Source: an uncultured Clostridia bacterium (GTDB lineage Bacteria > Bacillota > Clostridia > Oscillospirales > Oscillospiraceae). Taken from it: DNA of 13,164 nt. The position numbers and the translations under genes are program-made. The notes beneath the pieces are model-generated. The model saw only the letters and a program-made list of their open reading frames with translations, searched no databases and was not told the origin of the DNA. Position 1 is the stretch's first letter. Every line of letters starts with the position of its first letter. The stretch spans positions 1-13,164 of the forward strand of contig CAMGRA010000017.1 in the NCBI GenBank assembly GCA_946061345.1, given 5' to 3'. Positions 1 through 7,059 of this stretch are shown one piece after another.

Positions 1-12
1 TGGTATAAAGCA

Positions 13-55
13 GCCATATTTTCCGGTTTCCGGCGCAGCCGGAGAGGAAAATGGC
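13..55. repeat. Long imperfect hairpin downstream of mutS
   Basis: An inverted repeat pairs GCCAT/ATTTTCC on the left with GGAAAAT/GGC on the right around an inner CCGGC-gca-GCCGG stem (30-34 with 38-42). It lies just past the mutS stop on the minus strand and could be a transcription terminator or another dispersed hairpin repeat. No good T-run follows on either strand, so a terminator role is uncertain. Confidence 0.45.
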
Positions 56-64
56 AATCGGTAT

Positions 65-84
65 AATAACCGCAAGCGGTTATT
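65..84 (-). terminator. Hairpin overlapping the mutS stop codon, possible terminator
   Basis: A perfect 9-bp inverted repeat AATAACCGC-aa-GCGGTTATT overlaps the TAA stop of mutS (83-85). On the minus strand the stem is followed only by ATACC, so this is a weak intrinsic terminator at best. The hairpin at 13-55 lies immediately beyond and the two may act together. Confidence 0.4.
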
Positions 85-2674
85 ACACCATCTTTTTCAG
101 CTCATACAAGGCGTTCATGGCCTCGATGGGGGTCATGGTCTCCACGGACAGGCTTTCCAGCTTCTTCCGCAGGGCGTCATTTTCCATGGCGGTCAGGGAA
201 ATCTGGTCGTCGGCGGCTACGGTAACGGTTCGCACCGGCGCGCCTTCCTCCAGCGCTTTCAGCAGCTCCCGGGCGCGGGAGATCACCTTCGGCGGCAGAC
301 CGGCCAGCTTGGCTACCTCCACGCCGTAGGAATCGTCCGCCGCGCCGGGGACGATCTTGCGCAGGAACACGATGTCTCCGCCGCGCTTTTTCACGGCGAT
401 ATTATAGTTGTGTACGCCCTCCAGTTCCTGTTCCAGCTCCGTCAGCTCGTGGTAGTGGGTGGCAAAGAGGGTCTTGGCTCCCAGCTTTTTGGGGTCGGCG
501 GCATATTCCAGCACGGCGCGGGCAATGGCCATGCCGTCAAAGGTGGAGGTGCCGCGTCCAATCTCGTCCAGAATCAGCAAACTCCGGGCGGTGGCATGGG
601 TCAGAATCTCCGCCACCTCGGTCATCTCCACCATAAAGGTGGACTTGCCCATGGAGAGGTCGTCGGAGGCACCGATGCGGGTGAAAATGCGATCCACGAT
701 GCCGATGCGGGCGGACTTGGCGGGAACGAAAGAGCCGATCTGGGCCATGAGGACGATGAGGGCCACCTGGCGCATATAGGTGGACTTGCCGGCCATATTG
801 GGGCCGGTGATGATGGCGGTGCGGTTGGTTTCCCCGTCCAAAACCGTGTCGTTGGGGACGAACAGGCTGCCCTTAAGCACCTGCTCCACCACGGGATGAC
901 GGCCGTCGCGGATGTCGATCCGGCCGGACAGATCTACCTCCGGCCTGCAATAGTTGTTCTTCACCGCGATCTCGGCGAAATCCGCCACCACGTCCAGACA
1001 GGCGACGGCCCGGGCGGTGCGCTGGATGCGTTCGGCCTGGGCGGCCAGATGCTCCCGGATGGAGGTGAACTGCTCGTATTCCAGGGCGGTGATCCGGTCA
1101 CGGGCGGTGAGGATGGTATTTTCCAGCTCCTTCAGCTCCGGGGTGATGTAGCGCTCCCCGTTGGCCAGAGTCTGCTTGCGGATGTAAGTGTCGGGAACCA
1201 GATCCGCCTGGCCCTTGGCTACCTCGATGTAGTAGCCGAAGACCCGGTTGTAGCCCACCCGGAGGTTTTTGATGCCGGTCTTTTCCTTTTCTCCGGCTTC
1301 AATGGCGGCCAGGGTCCCCTTGCCGCCGGAGACGATATCCCGCAGACGGTCCAGCTCCTCGCAGTAGCCGTCGCGGAGGATGCCGCCCTCGCGGACGGTA
1401 AAGGGAGGCTCGTCCACGATGGCAGCGTTGATCAGGTCATAGATGTCCCGCAGGTCGTCGATCTCGTCCTGCAGGGTGAGGAACAGGGGCGCCTGCAGTC
1501 CGGAAAAGGCGGCCTTGAGCGCCTGCAGCGGCTCGCAGCCGTTGCGCAGCGCCACCAGATCCCTTCCGTTGGCAGCGCCGGTGACGATCCGGGCGGTGAC
1601 GCGCTCCAGGTCGGACACGCGGCCCAGAAGCTCCCGCAGCTCGTCCCGCTCCACCGTCAGGCCCGTCAGTTCCTCCACGGCGCCCTGGCGCATGGCGATC
1701 TTTTTCGGGCTGAGGAGGGGCTTTTCCAGCCAGGAGCGGAGCATCCGGCTGCCCATGGAGGTCCTGGTCTTGTCCAGCACCCACAATAGACTGCCGCGTT
1801 TTTCCCCGCTGCGGAGGGTCTCCGTCAGCTCCAAATTGCGGCGGGCGTTGAGATCCAGCTCCAAAAACCGCCCGGTGACGTAAAAGTCTAAATTTCTAAC
1901 ATGGGTCAGACTGACCTTTTGCAGCTCCCGCAGGGTCCACAAAAGGGCGCCGGCACTGCGCCAGACGACGCTGTAGCCGGAAAGCCCCAGGGCCTGTACC
2001 GACGCACCGAACTGACGCTCCACCAGCCCGGCCGTCTCCTCCTCGGAGAACAGCTCCTCCGCGCCCAGATCGGCGCAGCAGCTCAACTGCTCCTGCAAAG
2101 CTGTGGTGAGGGCGTCGCAGCGGGAGGCCTCGCCGCCGCGCAGAACCTCCGAGGGCATGAAGCGTCCCAGCTCGGAGATCACGCGATCCACGGCCTGGTC
2201 GCCCTCGGCCGCGGTGGCGTAAAAAGCACCGGTGGAAATATCACAGAAGGACAGACCGAAGCGCCCGCCCTCGCCGAATACACAGGCAAAATAGTTGTTG
2301 CGGCTCTCGTCGAGCATGGAGCTTTCCACCACGGTGCCGGGGGTGACGATGCGGGTGATGTCCCGCTTGACCAGACCTTTTGCCAGAGCCGGATCCTCCA
2401 GCTGCTCACAGATGGCAACCTTGTAGCCCTTCTGCACCAGACGGGCGATGTAGCTCTCGGCGCTGTGGTAGGGAACGCCGCACATGGGGATCTGATCCTC
2501 TTTTTCCTTACCCCGGTCGCGGGTGGTCAGGGTCAGATCCAGCTCCTTGGAGGCAAGACAGGCGTCCCGGTCGAACATCTCGTAAAAATCTCCCAGCCGG
2601 AAGAAAAGGATGCAGTCCGGGTGCTGCTCTTTGATATCCATATACTGCCGCATCATGGGCGTCAGCTCCGCCAT
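83..2674 (-). CDS. mutS: DNA mismatch repair protein MutS
   Basis: MutS recognises base mismatches and small loops after replication and, with ATP, recruits MutL to start repair. The 863-residue product has the usual length. The N-terminal mismatch-binding domain shows the Phe-x-Glu wedge as DFYEMF (F30, E32). The core lever and clamp domains follow. The C-terminal ABC-type ATPase has Walker A GPNMAGKST at 624-632, the STFMVEM segment near 678-684, Walker B LLILDE at 699-704 followed by the D-loop GRGTSTFDG, and the FATHYHEL histidine motif. The protein ends in the conserved MNALYELKKMV tail. The start at 2674 is preceded on the minus strand by GGAGG at a suitable distance. It is transcribed away from the CsoR-like/lepA operon from a promoter at 2727-2755. 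MutL is not in the window; it may lie beyond position 1. The frame is intact. Confidence 0.98.
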   Translation of the reverse strand: MAELTPMMRQYMDIKEQHPDCILFFRLGDFYEMFDRDACLASKELDLTLTTRDRGKEKEDQIPMCGVPYHSAESYIARLVQKGYKVAICEQLEDPALAKGLVKRDITRIVTPGTVVESSMLDESRNNYFACVFGEGGRFGLSFCDISTGAFYATAAEGDQAVDRVISELGRFMPSEVLRGGEASRCDALTTALQEQLSCCADLGAEELFSEEETAGLVERQFGASVQALGLSGYSVVWRSAGALLWTLRELQKVSLTHVRNLDFYVTGRFLELDLNARRNLELTETLRSGEKRGSLLWVLDKTRTSMGSRMLRSWLEKPLLSPKKIAMRQGAVEELTGLTVERDELRELLGRVSDLERVTARIVTGAANGRDLVALRNGCEPLQALKAAFSGLQAPLFLTLQDEIDDLRDIYDLINAAIVDEPPFTVREGGILRDGYCEELDRLRDIVSGGKGTLAAIEAGEKEKTGIKNLRVGYNRVFGYYIEVAKGQADLVPDTYIRKQTLANGERYITPELKELENTILTARDRITALEYEQFTSIREHLAAQAERIQRTARAVACLDVVADFAEIAVKNNYCRPEVDLSGRIDIRDGRHPVVEQVLKGSLFVPNDTVLDGETNRTAIITGPNMAGKSTYMRQVALIVLMAQIGSFVPAKSARIGIVDRIFTRIGASDDLSMGKSTFMVEMTEVAEILTHATARSLLILDEIGRGTSTFDGMAIARAVLEYAADPKKLGAKTLFATHYHELTELEQELEGVHNYNIAVKKRGGDIVFLRKIVPGAADDSYGVEVAKLAGLPPKVISRARELLKALEEGAPVRTVTVAADDQISLTAMENDALRKKLESLSVETMTPIEAMNALYELKKMV

Positions 2675-2726
2675 AAGGTCGCCTCCGTTCTCTCTCTTGC
2701 GGGAAAAAGGTCCCGTTTATTCATCT

Positions 2727-2755
2727 ATTTTACTCCATCGCCCGGATTTTTGCAA
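2727..2755 (-). promoter_or_regulatory. Sigma-A type promoter of mutS
   Basis: Read on the minus strand, TTGCAA (2750-2755) and TAAAAT (2727-2732) are separated by exactly 17 bp, each one mismatch from the vegetative consensus. The transcript would have a leader of roughly 45 nt before the mutS ATG, containing a small GGGA...TCCC hairpin near 2701-2714 and the Shine-Dalgarno GGAGG. Confidence 0.75.
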
Positions 2756-2825
2756 GTGCTTCGGCGGAATTCTCCCGAGGGCGGCCGCCTGTCGGCGCGA
2801 ACTTGCCCCGGCGGCGAATTTTATC

Positions 2826-2854
2826 TTTCCAAATGGAAAAATATATGATATAAT
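2826..2854 (+). promoter_or_regulatory. Promoter of the CsoR-like/lepA/rnhA operon with a palindrome over the -35
   Basis: A perfect -10 TATAAT (2849-2854) lies 17 bp after a weak -35 TTTCCA (2826-2831). The -35 is the left arm of the inverted repeat TTTCC-AAAT-GGAAA (2826-2839). A weak -35 buried in a palindrome is a plausible operator layout for the regulator encoded first in the operon, but the palindrome does not resemble the GC-rich operators known for CsoR or RcnR. Confidence 0.65.
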
Positions 2855-2886
2855 AAATTGAAAATCTATCCCCATGGAGAACGCCT

Positions 2887-3198
2887 ATGCACATCGAGAA
2901 GGACCGCCCCGCCGTCTGCGGGCACACCCATCCCCACGTCCACGCCAACAAGAAAGCCGTCGCCAACCGTCTTGCCCGGGCCATCGGCCATCTGGAAAAG
3001 GTCAAGCGCATGGTGGAAAACGACGAGGACTGCGCCGAGGTGCTGGTGCAGCTTGCCGCCGTCCGTGCCGCCATTGAGAACACCGGCAAGGTCATTTTGC
3101 AGGAGCACCTGCAGCACTGCATCGTCGAGGCGGTGGAGGACGGCGATGAGGCCGCCATTTTAGACCTGTGCGAGGCCATCGACAAATTCATGAAATAA
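2887..3198 (+). CDS. CsoR/RcnR/FrmR-family metal-sensing repressor with His-rich N-terminus
   Basis: This is a 103-residue all-helical DNA-binding repressor of the CsoR (DUF156) family, whose members leave DNA on binding Cu(I), Ni(II), sulfur species or formaldehyde. The metal-site triad C49, H74, C78 has the 25- and 4-residue offsets of copper-sensing CsoR (Cys-His-Cys). The pattern is CsoR-like rather than RcnR-like, where the last ligand is His. Before the core sits an unusual extension with C11 and H13, H15, H17, H19, which could add a second metal site. The start is supported by GGAGA about 8 nt upstream; no alternative in-frame start fits better. It is the first gene of an operon with lepA, whose ATG lies 10 nt beyond its stop. 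No copper or nickel transporter is nearby, so the inducer is unknown. Autoregulation is inferred from family habit only. Confidence 0.88.
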   Translation: MHIEKDRPAVCGHTHPHVHANKKAVANRLARAIGHLEKVKRMVENDEDCAEVLVQLAAVRAAIENTGKVILQEHLQHCIVEAVEDGDEAAILDLCEAIDKFMK

Positions 3199-3208
3199 GG
3201 GCACTGCT

Positions 3209-5014
3209 ATGACCGATCTGAACCATATCCGAAATTTTTCCATCGTCGCCCACATTGACCACGGCAAATCCACCCTGGCAGACCGCCTGCTGGAGGAGTG
3301 CAACACCGTCGACAAGCGGGAGATGTCCGACCAGATTCTCGACTCCATGGACCTGGAGCGGGAGCGCGGCATCACCATCAAGGCCCGCGCCGTCAAGCTC
3401 GACTACACCGCTGACAACGGAGAGCGCTACGTCCTCAACCTCATCGACACGCCGGGCCATGTGGACTTTAACTACGAGGTGTCCCGCTCCCTGGCCGCCT
3501 GTGAGGGCGCGGTGCTGGTGGTGGACGCCTCCCAGGGCATCGAGGCCCAGACCCTCGCCAACACCTATCTGGCGGTGGACGCAGGGCTGGAGGTGGTGCC
3601 GGTCATCAACAAGATCGACCTGCCTGCCGCAAGACCCGAGGAGGTCAAGCACGAGATCGAGGACGTCATCGGCATCCCGGCTCTGGACGCCCCGGAGATC
3701 TCCGCCAAAAACGGCATCAATATCCACAGCGTTCTGGAGGCTGTGGTTCACGGCATCCCCGCCCCTGAGGGAGACAGAGACGCGCCGCTGCAGGCGCTGA
3801 TCTTCGACAGCCAGTACGATTCCTACCGGGGCGTCATCGTCTACCTGCGGGTGAAAAACGGCGTGCTGCGTCCGGGCATGGACGTGCGCATGATGGCCAC
3901 GGGCGCTGTGTATAAGGTCGTGGAGGTGGGCACCCTGTCGCCTCTGGGTATGGACCCGGCGGAGGCTCTGGGTGCCGGCGAGGTCGGCTACCTGACCGCC
4001 TCTATCAAGACCGTGGCCGACACCCGGGTGGGCGACACCGTCACCGGCGCGGAAAACCCCTGCGCCGAGCCGCTGCCCGGCTACAAGGCGGTGCAGCCCA
4101 TGGTCTATTCCGGCGTCTATCCCGCCGACGGCAGCAAGTACGGCGACCTGCGGGACGCGCTGGAAAAGCTCAAGCTCAACGACGCCTCCATGTCCTACAC
4201 CCAGGAAAATTCCATCGCCCTGGGCTTCGGCTTCCGCTGCGGCTTTTTGGGCCTGCTGCACATGGAGATCATTATGGAGCGGCTGGAGCGGGAGTACAAT
4301 CTGGACCTGATCACCACCGCCCCCAACGTCGTCTACCGGGTCACCAAGACCAACGGCGAGACGGTGGAGATCTACACCCCCCTTAACTATCCCGACCCGG
4401 CGGACATCGCCTCCTGCGAGGAGCCCTTTGTCCGGGCCAGCATCCTGACCCCGCCGGAATACGTGGGCAATATCATGGACCTGTGCCAGCAGCGCCGCGG
4501 CGAATACCGCGACATGACCTATCTGGACCAGGGCCGTGTGGAGCTGCGCTATTATATGCCCCTCAACGAGATCATCTACGACTTTTTTGACGCTCTGAAG
4601 TCCCGCACCCGGGGCTACGGCTCCCTGGACTATGAGATGGACGGCTACCGGGAGAGCAAGCTGGTGAAGCTGGACATCCTGCTCAACGGCGACATCGTCG
4701 ACGCCCTGTCCTTCATCCTATTTGCCGACAACGCCTACGCCCGCGCGAGAAAAATCTGCGAAAAGCTGAAAGAGAACATCCCCCGTCAGATGTTTGAGAT
4801 CCCCATTCAGGCGGCCATCGGCGGGAAGATCATCGCCCGCGAGACCATCAAGGCTCTGCGCAAGGACGTGCTGGCCAAGTGCTACGGCGGCGACATCACC
4901 CGAAAGAAGAAGCTGCTGGAGAAGCAGAAGGAGGGCAAGAAGCGGATGCGCACCTTCGGCACCGTGTCCGTGCCCTCGGAGGCCTTTATGGCCGTGCTGA
5001 AAATGGACGAATGA
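3209..5014 (+). CDS. lepA: Elongation factor 4 (LepA), ribosome-bound translational GTPase
   Basis: LepA is a ribosome-associated GTPase related to EF-G, linked to back-translocation and to initiation or 30S assembly, with the strongest effects under ionic stress. The 601-residue length is typical. G motifs are all present: G1 AHIDHGKST (14-22), G2 RGIT in the segment 53-56, G3 DTPGHVDF (80-87), G4 NKID (134-137) and G5 SAKNG (165-169). The C-terminal LepA-specific domain ends with KLLEKQKEGKKRM, then VSVPSEAFMAVLKMDE, the family signature tail. The Shine-Dalgarno AAGGG (3197-3201) overlaps the stop of the upstream repressor gene, and its own stop overlaps the rnhA start in an ATGA junction. 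Both suggest a single co-translated transcript. Frame intact with no oddity. Confidence 0.98.
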   Translation: MTDLNHIRNFSIVAHIDHGKSTLADRLLEECNTVDKREMSDQILDSMDLERERGITIKARAVKLDYTADNGERYVLNLIDTPGHVDFNYEVSRSLAACEGAVLVVDASQGIEAQTLANTYLAVDAGLEVVPVINKIDLPAARPEEVKHEIEDVIGIPALDAPEISAKNGINIHSVLEAVVHGIPAPEGDRDAPLQALIFDSQYDSYRGVIVYLRVKNGVLRPGMDVRMMATGAVYKVVEVGTLSPLGMDPAEALGAGEVGYLTASIKTVADTRVGDTVTGAENPCAEPLPGYKAVQPMVYSGVYPADGSKYGDLRDALEKLKLNDASMSYTQENSIALGFGFRCGFLGLLHMEIIMERLEREYNLDLITTAPNVVYRVTKTNGETVEIYTPLNYPDPADIASCEEPFVRASILTPPEYVGNIMDLCQQRRGEYRDMTYLDQGRVELRYYMPLNEIIYDFFDALKSRTRGYGSLDYEMDGYRESKLVKLDILLNGDIVDALSFILFADNAYARARKICEKLKENIPRQMFEIPIQAAIGGKIIARETIKALRKDVLAKCYGGDITRKKKLLEKQKEGKKRMRTFGTVSVPSEAFMAVLKMDE

Positions 5015-5457
5015 TGAAGCAGGTGACGATCTATACCGACGGCGCCTGTTCCGGCAATCCGGGACCCGGCGGCTGGGGCGCGATCTTGGAGTGGAACGGC
5101 CGGGAAAAGGAGCTTTCCGGCGGCGAACGGGAGACGACCAACAACCGCATGGAGCTTTCCGGCGTCATTTTCGCCCTGTCGGCCCTGAAGGAGCCCTGCG
5201 CCGTGGATCTCTATACCGATTCCAAGTACGTCTTTGACGCCGTGGACAAGGGCTGGGTCTATTCCTGGCGGAAAAACGGCTGGCGCAAGGCGGATAAAAA
5301 GCCGGCGCTGAACGTGGATCTGTGGGAGCGGCTGCTGCCGCTGCTGGAGACGCACCGCGTCACCTGGCACTGGGTCAAGGGCCACGCGGAAAACGAGAAA
5401 AACAACCGCTGCGACGCCCTGGCCGTCGCCCAGAGCAGGAAATTTGCGAACCCGTAG
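5011..5457 (+). CDS. rnhA: Ribonuclease HI
   Basis: RNase HI cleaves the RNA strand of RNA-DNA hybrids and removes R-loops and primers. The 148-residue product keeps nearly the same numbering as the E. coli enzyme. Catalytic carboxylates are D10 (in TDGACSGNPGPGGWG), E48 (NNRMEL), D70 (YTDSKYV) and D135, with the mobile histidine H125 (WVKGHAENEKNNRCD). The basic handle region around WRKNGWRKADKKP (86-98) is present. I chose the first ATG of ATGATG at 5011, which overlaps the lepA stop as ATGA. The ATG at 5014 is equally possible. There is no clear Shine-Dalgarno, so translation is probably coupled to lepA. The TAG stop (5455-5457) lies inside the GTAGGGG start of a palindromic repeat, so the last residues may have been set by repeat insertion. 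Confidence 0.96.
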   Translation: MMKQVTIYTDGACSGNPGPGGWGAILEWNGREKELSGGERETTNNRMELSGVIFALSALKEPCAVDLYTDSKYVFDAVDKGWVYSWRKNGWRKADKKPALNVDLWERLLPLLETHRVTWHWVKGHAENEKNNRCDALAVAQSRKFANP

Positions 5458-5477
5458 GGGCGGACGGTTTATCCGCC
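5454..5477 (+). repeat. REP-like palindromic repeat R1, contains the rnhA stop codon
   Basis: This unit opens with GTAGGGGCGGAC and closes with TCCGCC, giving a GGCGGA/TCCGCC stem. It is the first of about eight units of this family in the window. Its second to fourth bases are the TAG stop of rnhA. Confidence 0.75.
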
Positions 5478-5495
5478 GCACCACCGTTAGTGCCT

Positions 5496-5519
5496 GTAGG
5501 GGCGGCTATCAGCCGCCCG
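5496..5519 (+). repeat. REP-like palindromic repeat R2
   Basis: GTAGG followed by the perfect hairpin GGGCGGCT-ATC-AGCCGCCC and a final G. The same unit recurs essentially unchanged at 7013-7036 (+), 7060-7083 (-) and 11409-11432 (-), with one difference at 11300-11323 (+). Confidence 0.85.
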
Positions 5520-5540
5520 CCGCACTTCCCATTGGCGTTC

Positions 5541-5558
5541 GTAGGGGCGGACGGCTCT
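5541..5558 (+). repeat. Left half of REP-like repeat R3, interrupted by the insertion sequence
   Basis: GTAGGGGCGGAC plus loop GGCTCT. The other arm GTCCGCCC lies at 6873-6880 after the insertion sequence. Removing the element and one GGCTCT copy restores an 8-bp stem GGGCGGAC/GTCCGCCC with GGCTCT as its 6-base loop. Confidence 0.85.
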
Positions 5559-5604
5559 TGTAAAGACCACATAGTATACAAAATGTTCGGCAAGATAGTA
5601 TACA
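5559..5604. repeat. Left terminal inverted repeat of the insertion sequence
   Basis: Tip TGTAAAGACC, then ATAGTATACA at 5571-5580 and again at 5595-5604, with AATGTTCGG between. About 30 of the inner bases match the inverse of the right end with few differences. The tip-to-first-site distance is 12 bp, against 16 bp at the other end. Confidence 0.88.
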
Positions 5605-5618
5605 CATTGCCCAAAGGA

Positions 5619-6767
5619 TCAGCGGCGGGAAATCCGTCTGGAAACAAACAGCCGCTCATCAAGATCGACTTTGGCGATCACGAAGTTGCCGTAGCAAACA
5701 GCAATGGTATTCTCATCCTGCGGCAGCAGCTCCATATATCTGCCGATGAAGGTCTCGCTGAGATAGTAACGGTGGTTTTGGATGCTGATGTATCCGTTGC
5801 AATTCACCTTCCGCAGCGTCTTGCCAATGTCATACTCCGGCTCTTTCAGCACCTCAGGCATCTTTCGCGGACTCTTCCTGTAGTGCTTGGCGGGGACATC
5901 CAGGCCAAGAGCACCGTGAGGTCTTTCCGTATTGAACTCGATTCGGTAGCTGTCAAACAGTTGCTGTGCATGGGCCAGATCGCGGATCGGAGTCCTTTTC
6001 AGGAGGTCCTCGTTTAAGGTCCGGTGAAAGCGCTCCTCTTTGCCCTGGGTCTGAGGATGAAGCGGACGGCCGTGGATCGGCAGAACATCCATCTGCATCA
6101 TCCAGAGCTCAAAAGGTGTATATCCGCCGTGGTTGTCGCTCCAGGGGGCGCCGTTGTCGCACAAAATGGCATTTGGCAGGCCGTTATCCAGAAAAACCCG
6201 GTTTAGGCTGCCCTTTACGCCCTCCCAGCGCTCATTGTCGTAGGCGTCCAGACACAGCAGATTGCGGGAATGGTCGTCTTTCATTGTCAGCGGATGACAG
6301 CGGTTGCCGTCCATCATGGCAAAATGGCCTTTGAAATCCATTTGCCACAGGTCGTTGGGGGCATCACGCACAAAACGCTGAAAGGCAGTATGACGGGCGC
6401 TTTCCTCAGGAGTGATAAATCCGTTTCGCTTCAAAATAGACGTAGCAGTGGACGGTACAGGAAGACCTGTATTCCCCTTGTCTGCCAGATACCGCAGTAT
6501 CTTCCTCGCACCCCAGGTGGGATGGCTGATGCGCACGGACAGGATCAGCTCCTCCGTCTCAGGGCTTGTCTTGTGGGGATGGTGGTGTGGCACCCTGCTT
6601 TGATCGTTGAGTGCTTCACCGGATCGGTAACGCTCCAGCCATTTGTAGCCAGTCCGCCGTGTGATCTGAAATTCCCTGCACAGAGCGCTGAAATTGCACC
6701 CGGCCTCGTTTGCGCGTATCACAAATGTTCGTCTTTGATCTTCCACAGTTTCCTCTTTCCAAGGCAT
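5619..6767 (-). CDS. IS481-like transposase (DDE integrase-core)
   Basis: The enzyme cuts and joins the ends of its insertion sequence. From the chosen start it has 382 residues. An N-terminal helix-turn-helix (about 20-50, with QITRRTGYKWLERYRSG) is followed by a second helical DNA-binding region. The RNase H-like catalytic core comes next: first Asp D144 in WQMDFKGHF, second D204 in LCDNGAPW, and Glu E245 in QGKEERFHRTLNEDLL. The C-terminal part (about 300-382) is beta-rich with HRYYLSETFIGRYMELLP, typical of this group. I place the start at 6767 (MPWKEE) because AGGAGA (6775-6780) sits 7 nt upstream. An ATG 12 codons earlier (6803) is possible but lacks a site. The frame is unbroken, so it is probably active. 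Confidence 0.93.
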   Translation of the reverse strand: MPWKEETVEDQRRTFVIRANEAGCNFSALCREFQITRRTGYKWLERYRSGEALNDQSRVPHHHPHKTSPETEELILSVRISHPTWGARKILRYLADKGNTGLPVPSTATSILKRNGFITPEESARHTAFQRFVRDAPNDLWQMDFKGHFAMMDGNRCHPLTMKDDHSRNLLCLDAYDNERWEGVKGSLNRVFLDNGLPNAILCDNGAPWSDNHGGYTPFELWMMQMDVLPIHGRPLHPQTQGKEERFHRTLNEDLLKRTPIRDLAHAQQLFDSYRIEFNTERPHGALGLDVPAKHYRKSPRKMPEVLKEPEYDIGKTLRKVNCNGYISIQNHRYYLSETFIGRYMELLPQDENTIAVCYGNFVIAKVDLDERLFVSRRISRR

Positions 6768-6816
6768 AAAACCATCTCCTCTTTCGATGCTTTTTGCCTT
6801 CATTTTATCATGAAAC

Positions 6817-6866
6817 TGTATACCATCTCCCCGAACATTCTGTATACTATCTTACCGGTCCATACA
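6817..6866. repeat. Right terminal inverted repeat of the insertion sequence
   Basis: Inverse copies of ATAGTATACA occur as TGTATACTAT (6841-6850) and TGTATACCAT (6817-6826, one change), spaced 24 bp like the left end. The tip GGTCCATACA ends at 6866. Confidence 0.88.
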
Positions 6867-6880
6867 GGCTCTGTCCGCCC
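6867..6880 (+). repeat. Target-site copy and right half of REP-like repeat R3
   Basis: GGCTCT (6867-6872) duplicates 5553-5558, followed by GTCCGCCC, the arm complementary to 5545-5552. Confidence 0.85.
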
Positions 6881-6893
6881 TTTGGAAAAAGCT

Positions 6894-6928
6894 GTGAACA
6901 GTGAATAGTGAACGGTGAACAGTGAACA
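6894..6928 (+). repeat. Heptamer tandem array H1, five GTGAAYR units
   Basis: Five back-to-back 7-bp units: GTGAACA, GTGAATA, GTGAACG, GTGAACA, GTGAACA. The array is the inverse of the one at 7140-7174 and of that at 11632-11715. With the following GTGCGC...GCGCAC hairpin it opens the 346-base non-coding stretch before lspA. Confidence 0.9.
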
Positions 6929-6962
6929 GGTAATGTGTGCGCTGCGCGCACGGATTTCGATA

Positions 6963-6990
6963 GCGGCACGCCCAGTGGTCGCGCCCTACG
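6963..6990. repeat. Dispersed module M1, copy A
   Basis: The segment containing CCAGTGGTCGCGCCCTACG matches 11543-11571 (CCAGTGGCCGCGCCCTACG) with few changes. It ends in CCCTACG, the inverse of the GTAGGG edge seen on the REP-like units, so it may be a divergent member of that group. Confidence 0.65.
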
Positions 6991-7012
6991 AACCAAAATA
7001 CCGCCTGCATCC

Positions 7013-7036
7013 GTAGGGGCGGCTATCAGCCGCCCG
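7013..7036 (+). repeat. REP-like palindromic repeat R4
   Basis: Identical to the unit at 5496-5519. It faces the inverted copy at 7060-7083 with a 23-bp spacer, so the pair could fold into one long hairpin. Confidence 0.88.
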
Positions 7037-7059
7037 CAAAATATGAAACTGCATCCAAT

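Larger units (their letters stand above)
5559..6866 (-). mobile_element. Complete IS481-like insertion sequence, 1308 bp
   Basis: The element starts TGTAAAGACC (5559-5568) and ends GGTCCATACA (6857-6866), the inverted partner TGTATGGACC with two differences. It is flanked on both sides by GGCTCT (5553-5558 and 6867-6872), a 6-bp target duplication, and carries one intact transposase gene on the minus strand. Both ends contain two copies of ATAGTATACA spaced 24 bp apart. Family assignment to IS481 rests on the single-frame DDE transposase with an N-terminal helix-turn-helix and on the TGT tips. The intact gene, clean ends and target duplication suggest a fairly recent insertion. Confidence 0.92.

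Noticed and set aside
410..1789. 459-codon open frame on the plus strand inside mutS
   Set aside because: Antisense shadow of mutS with no recognisable domain and biased composition.
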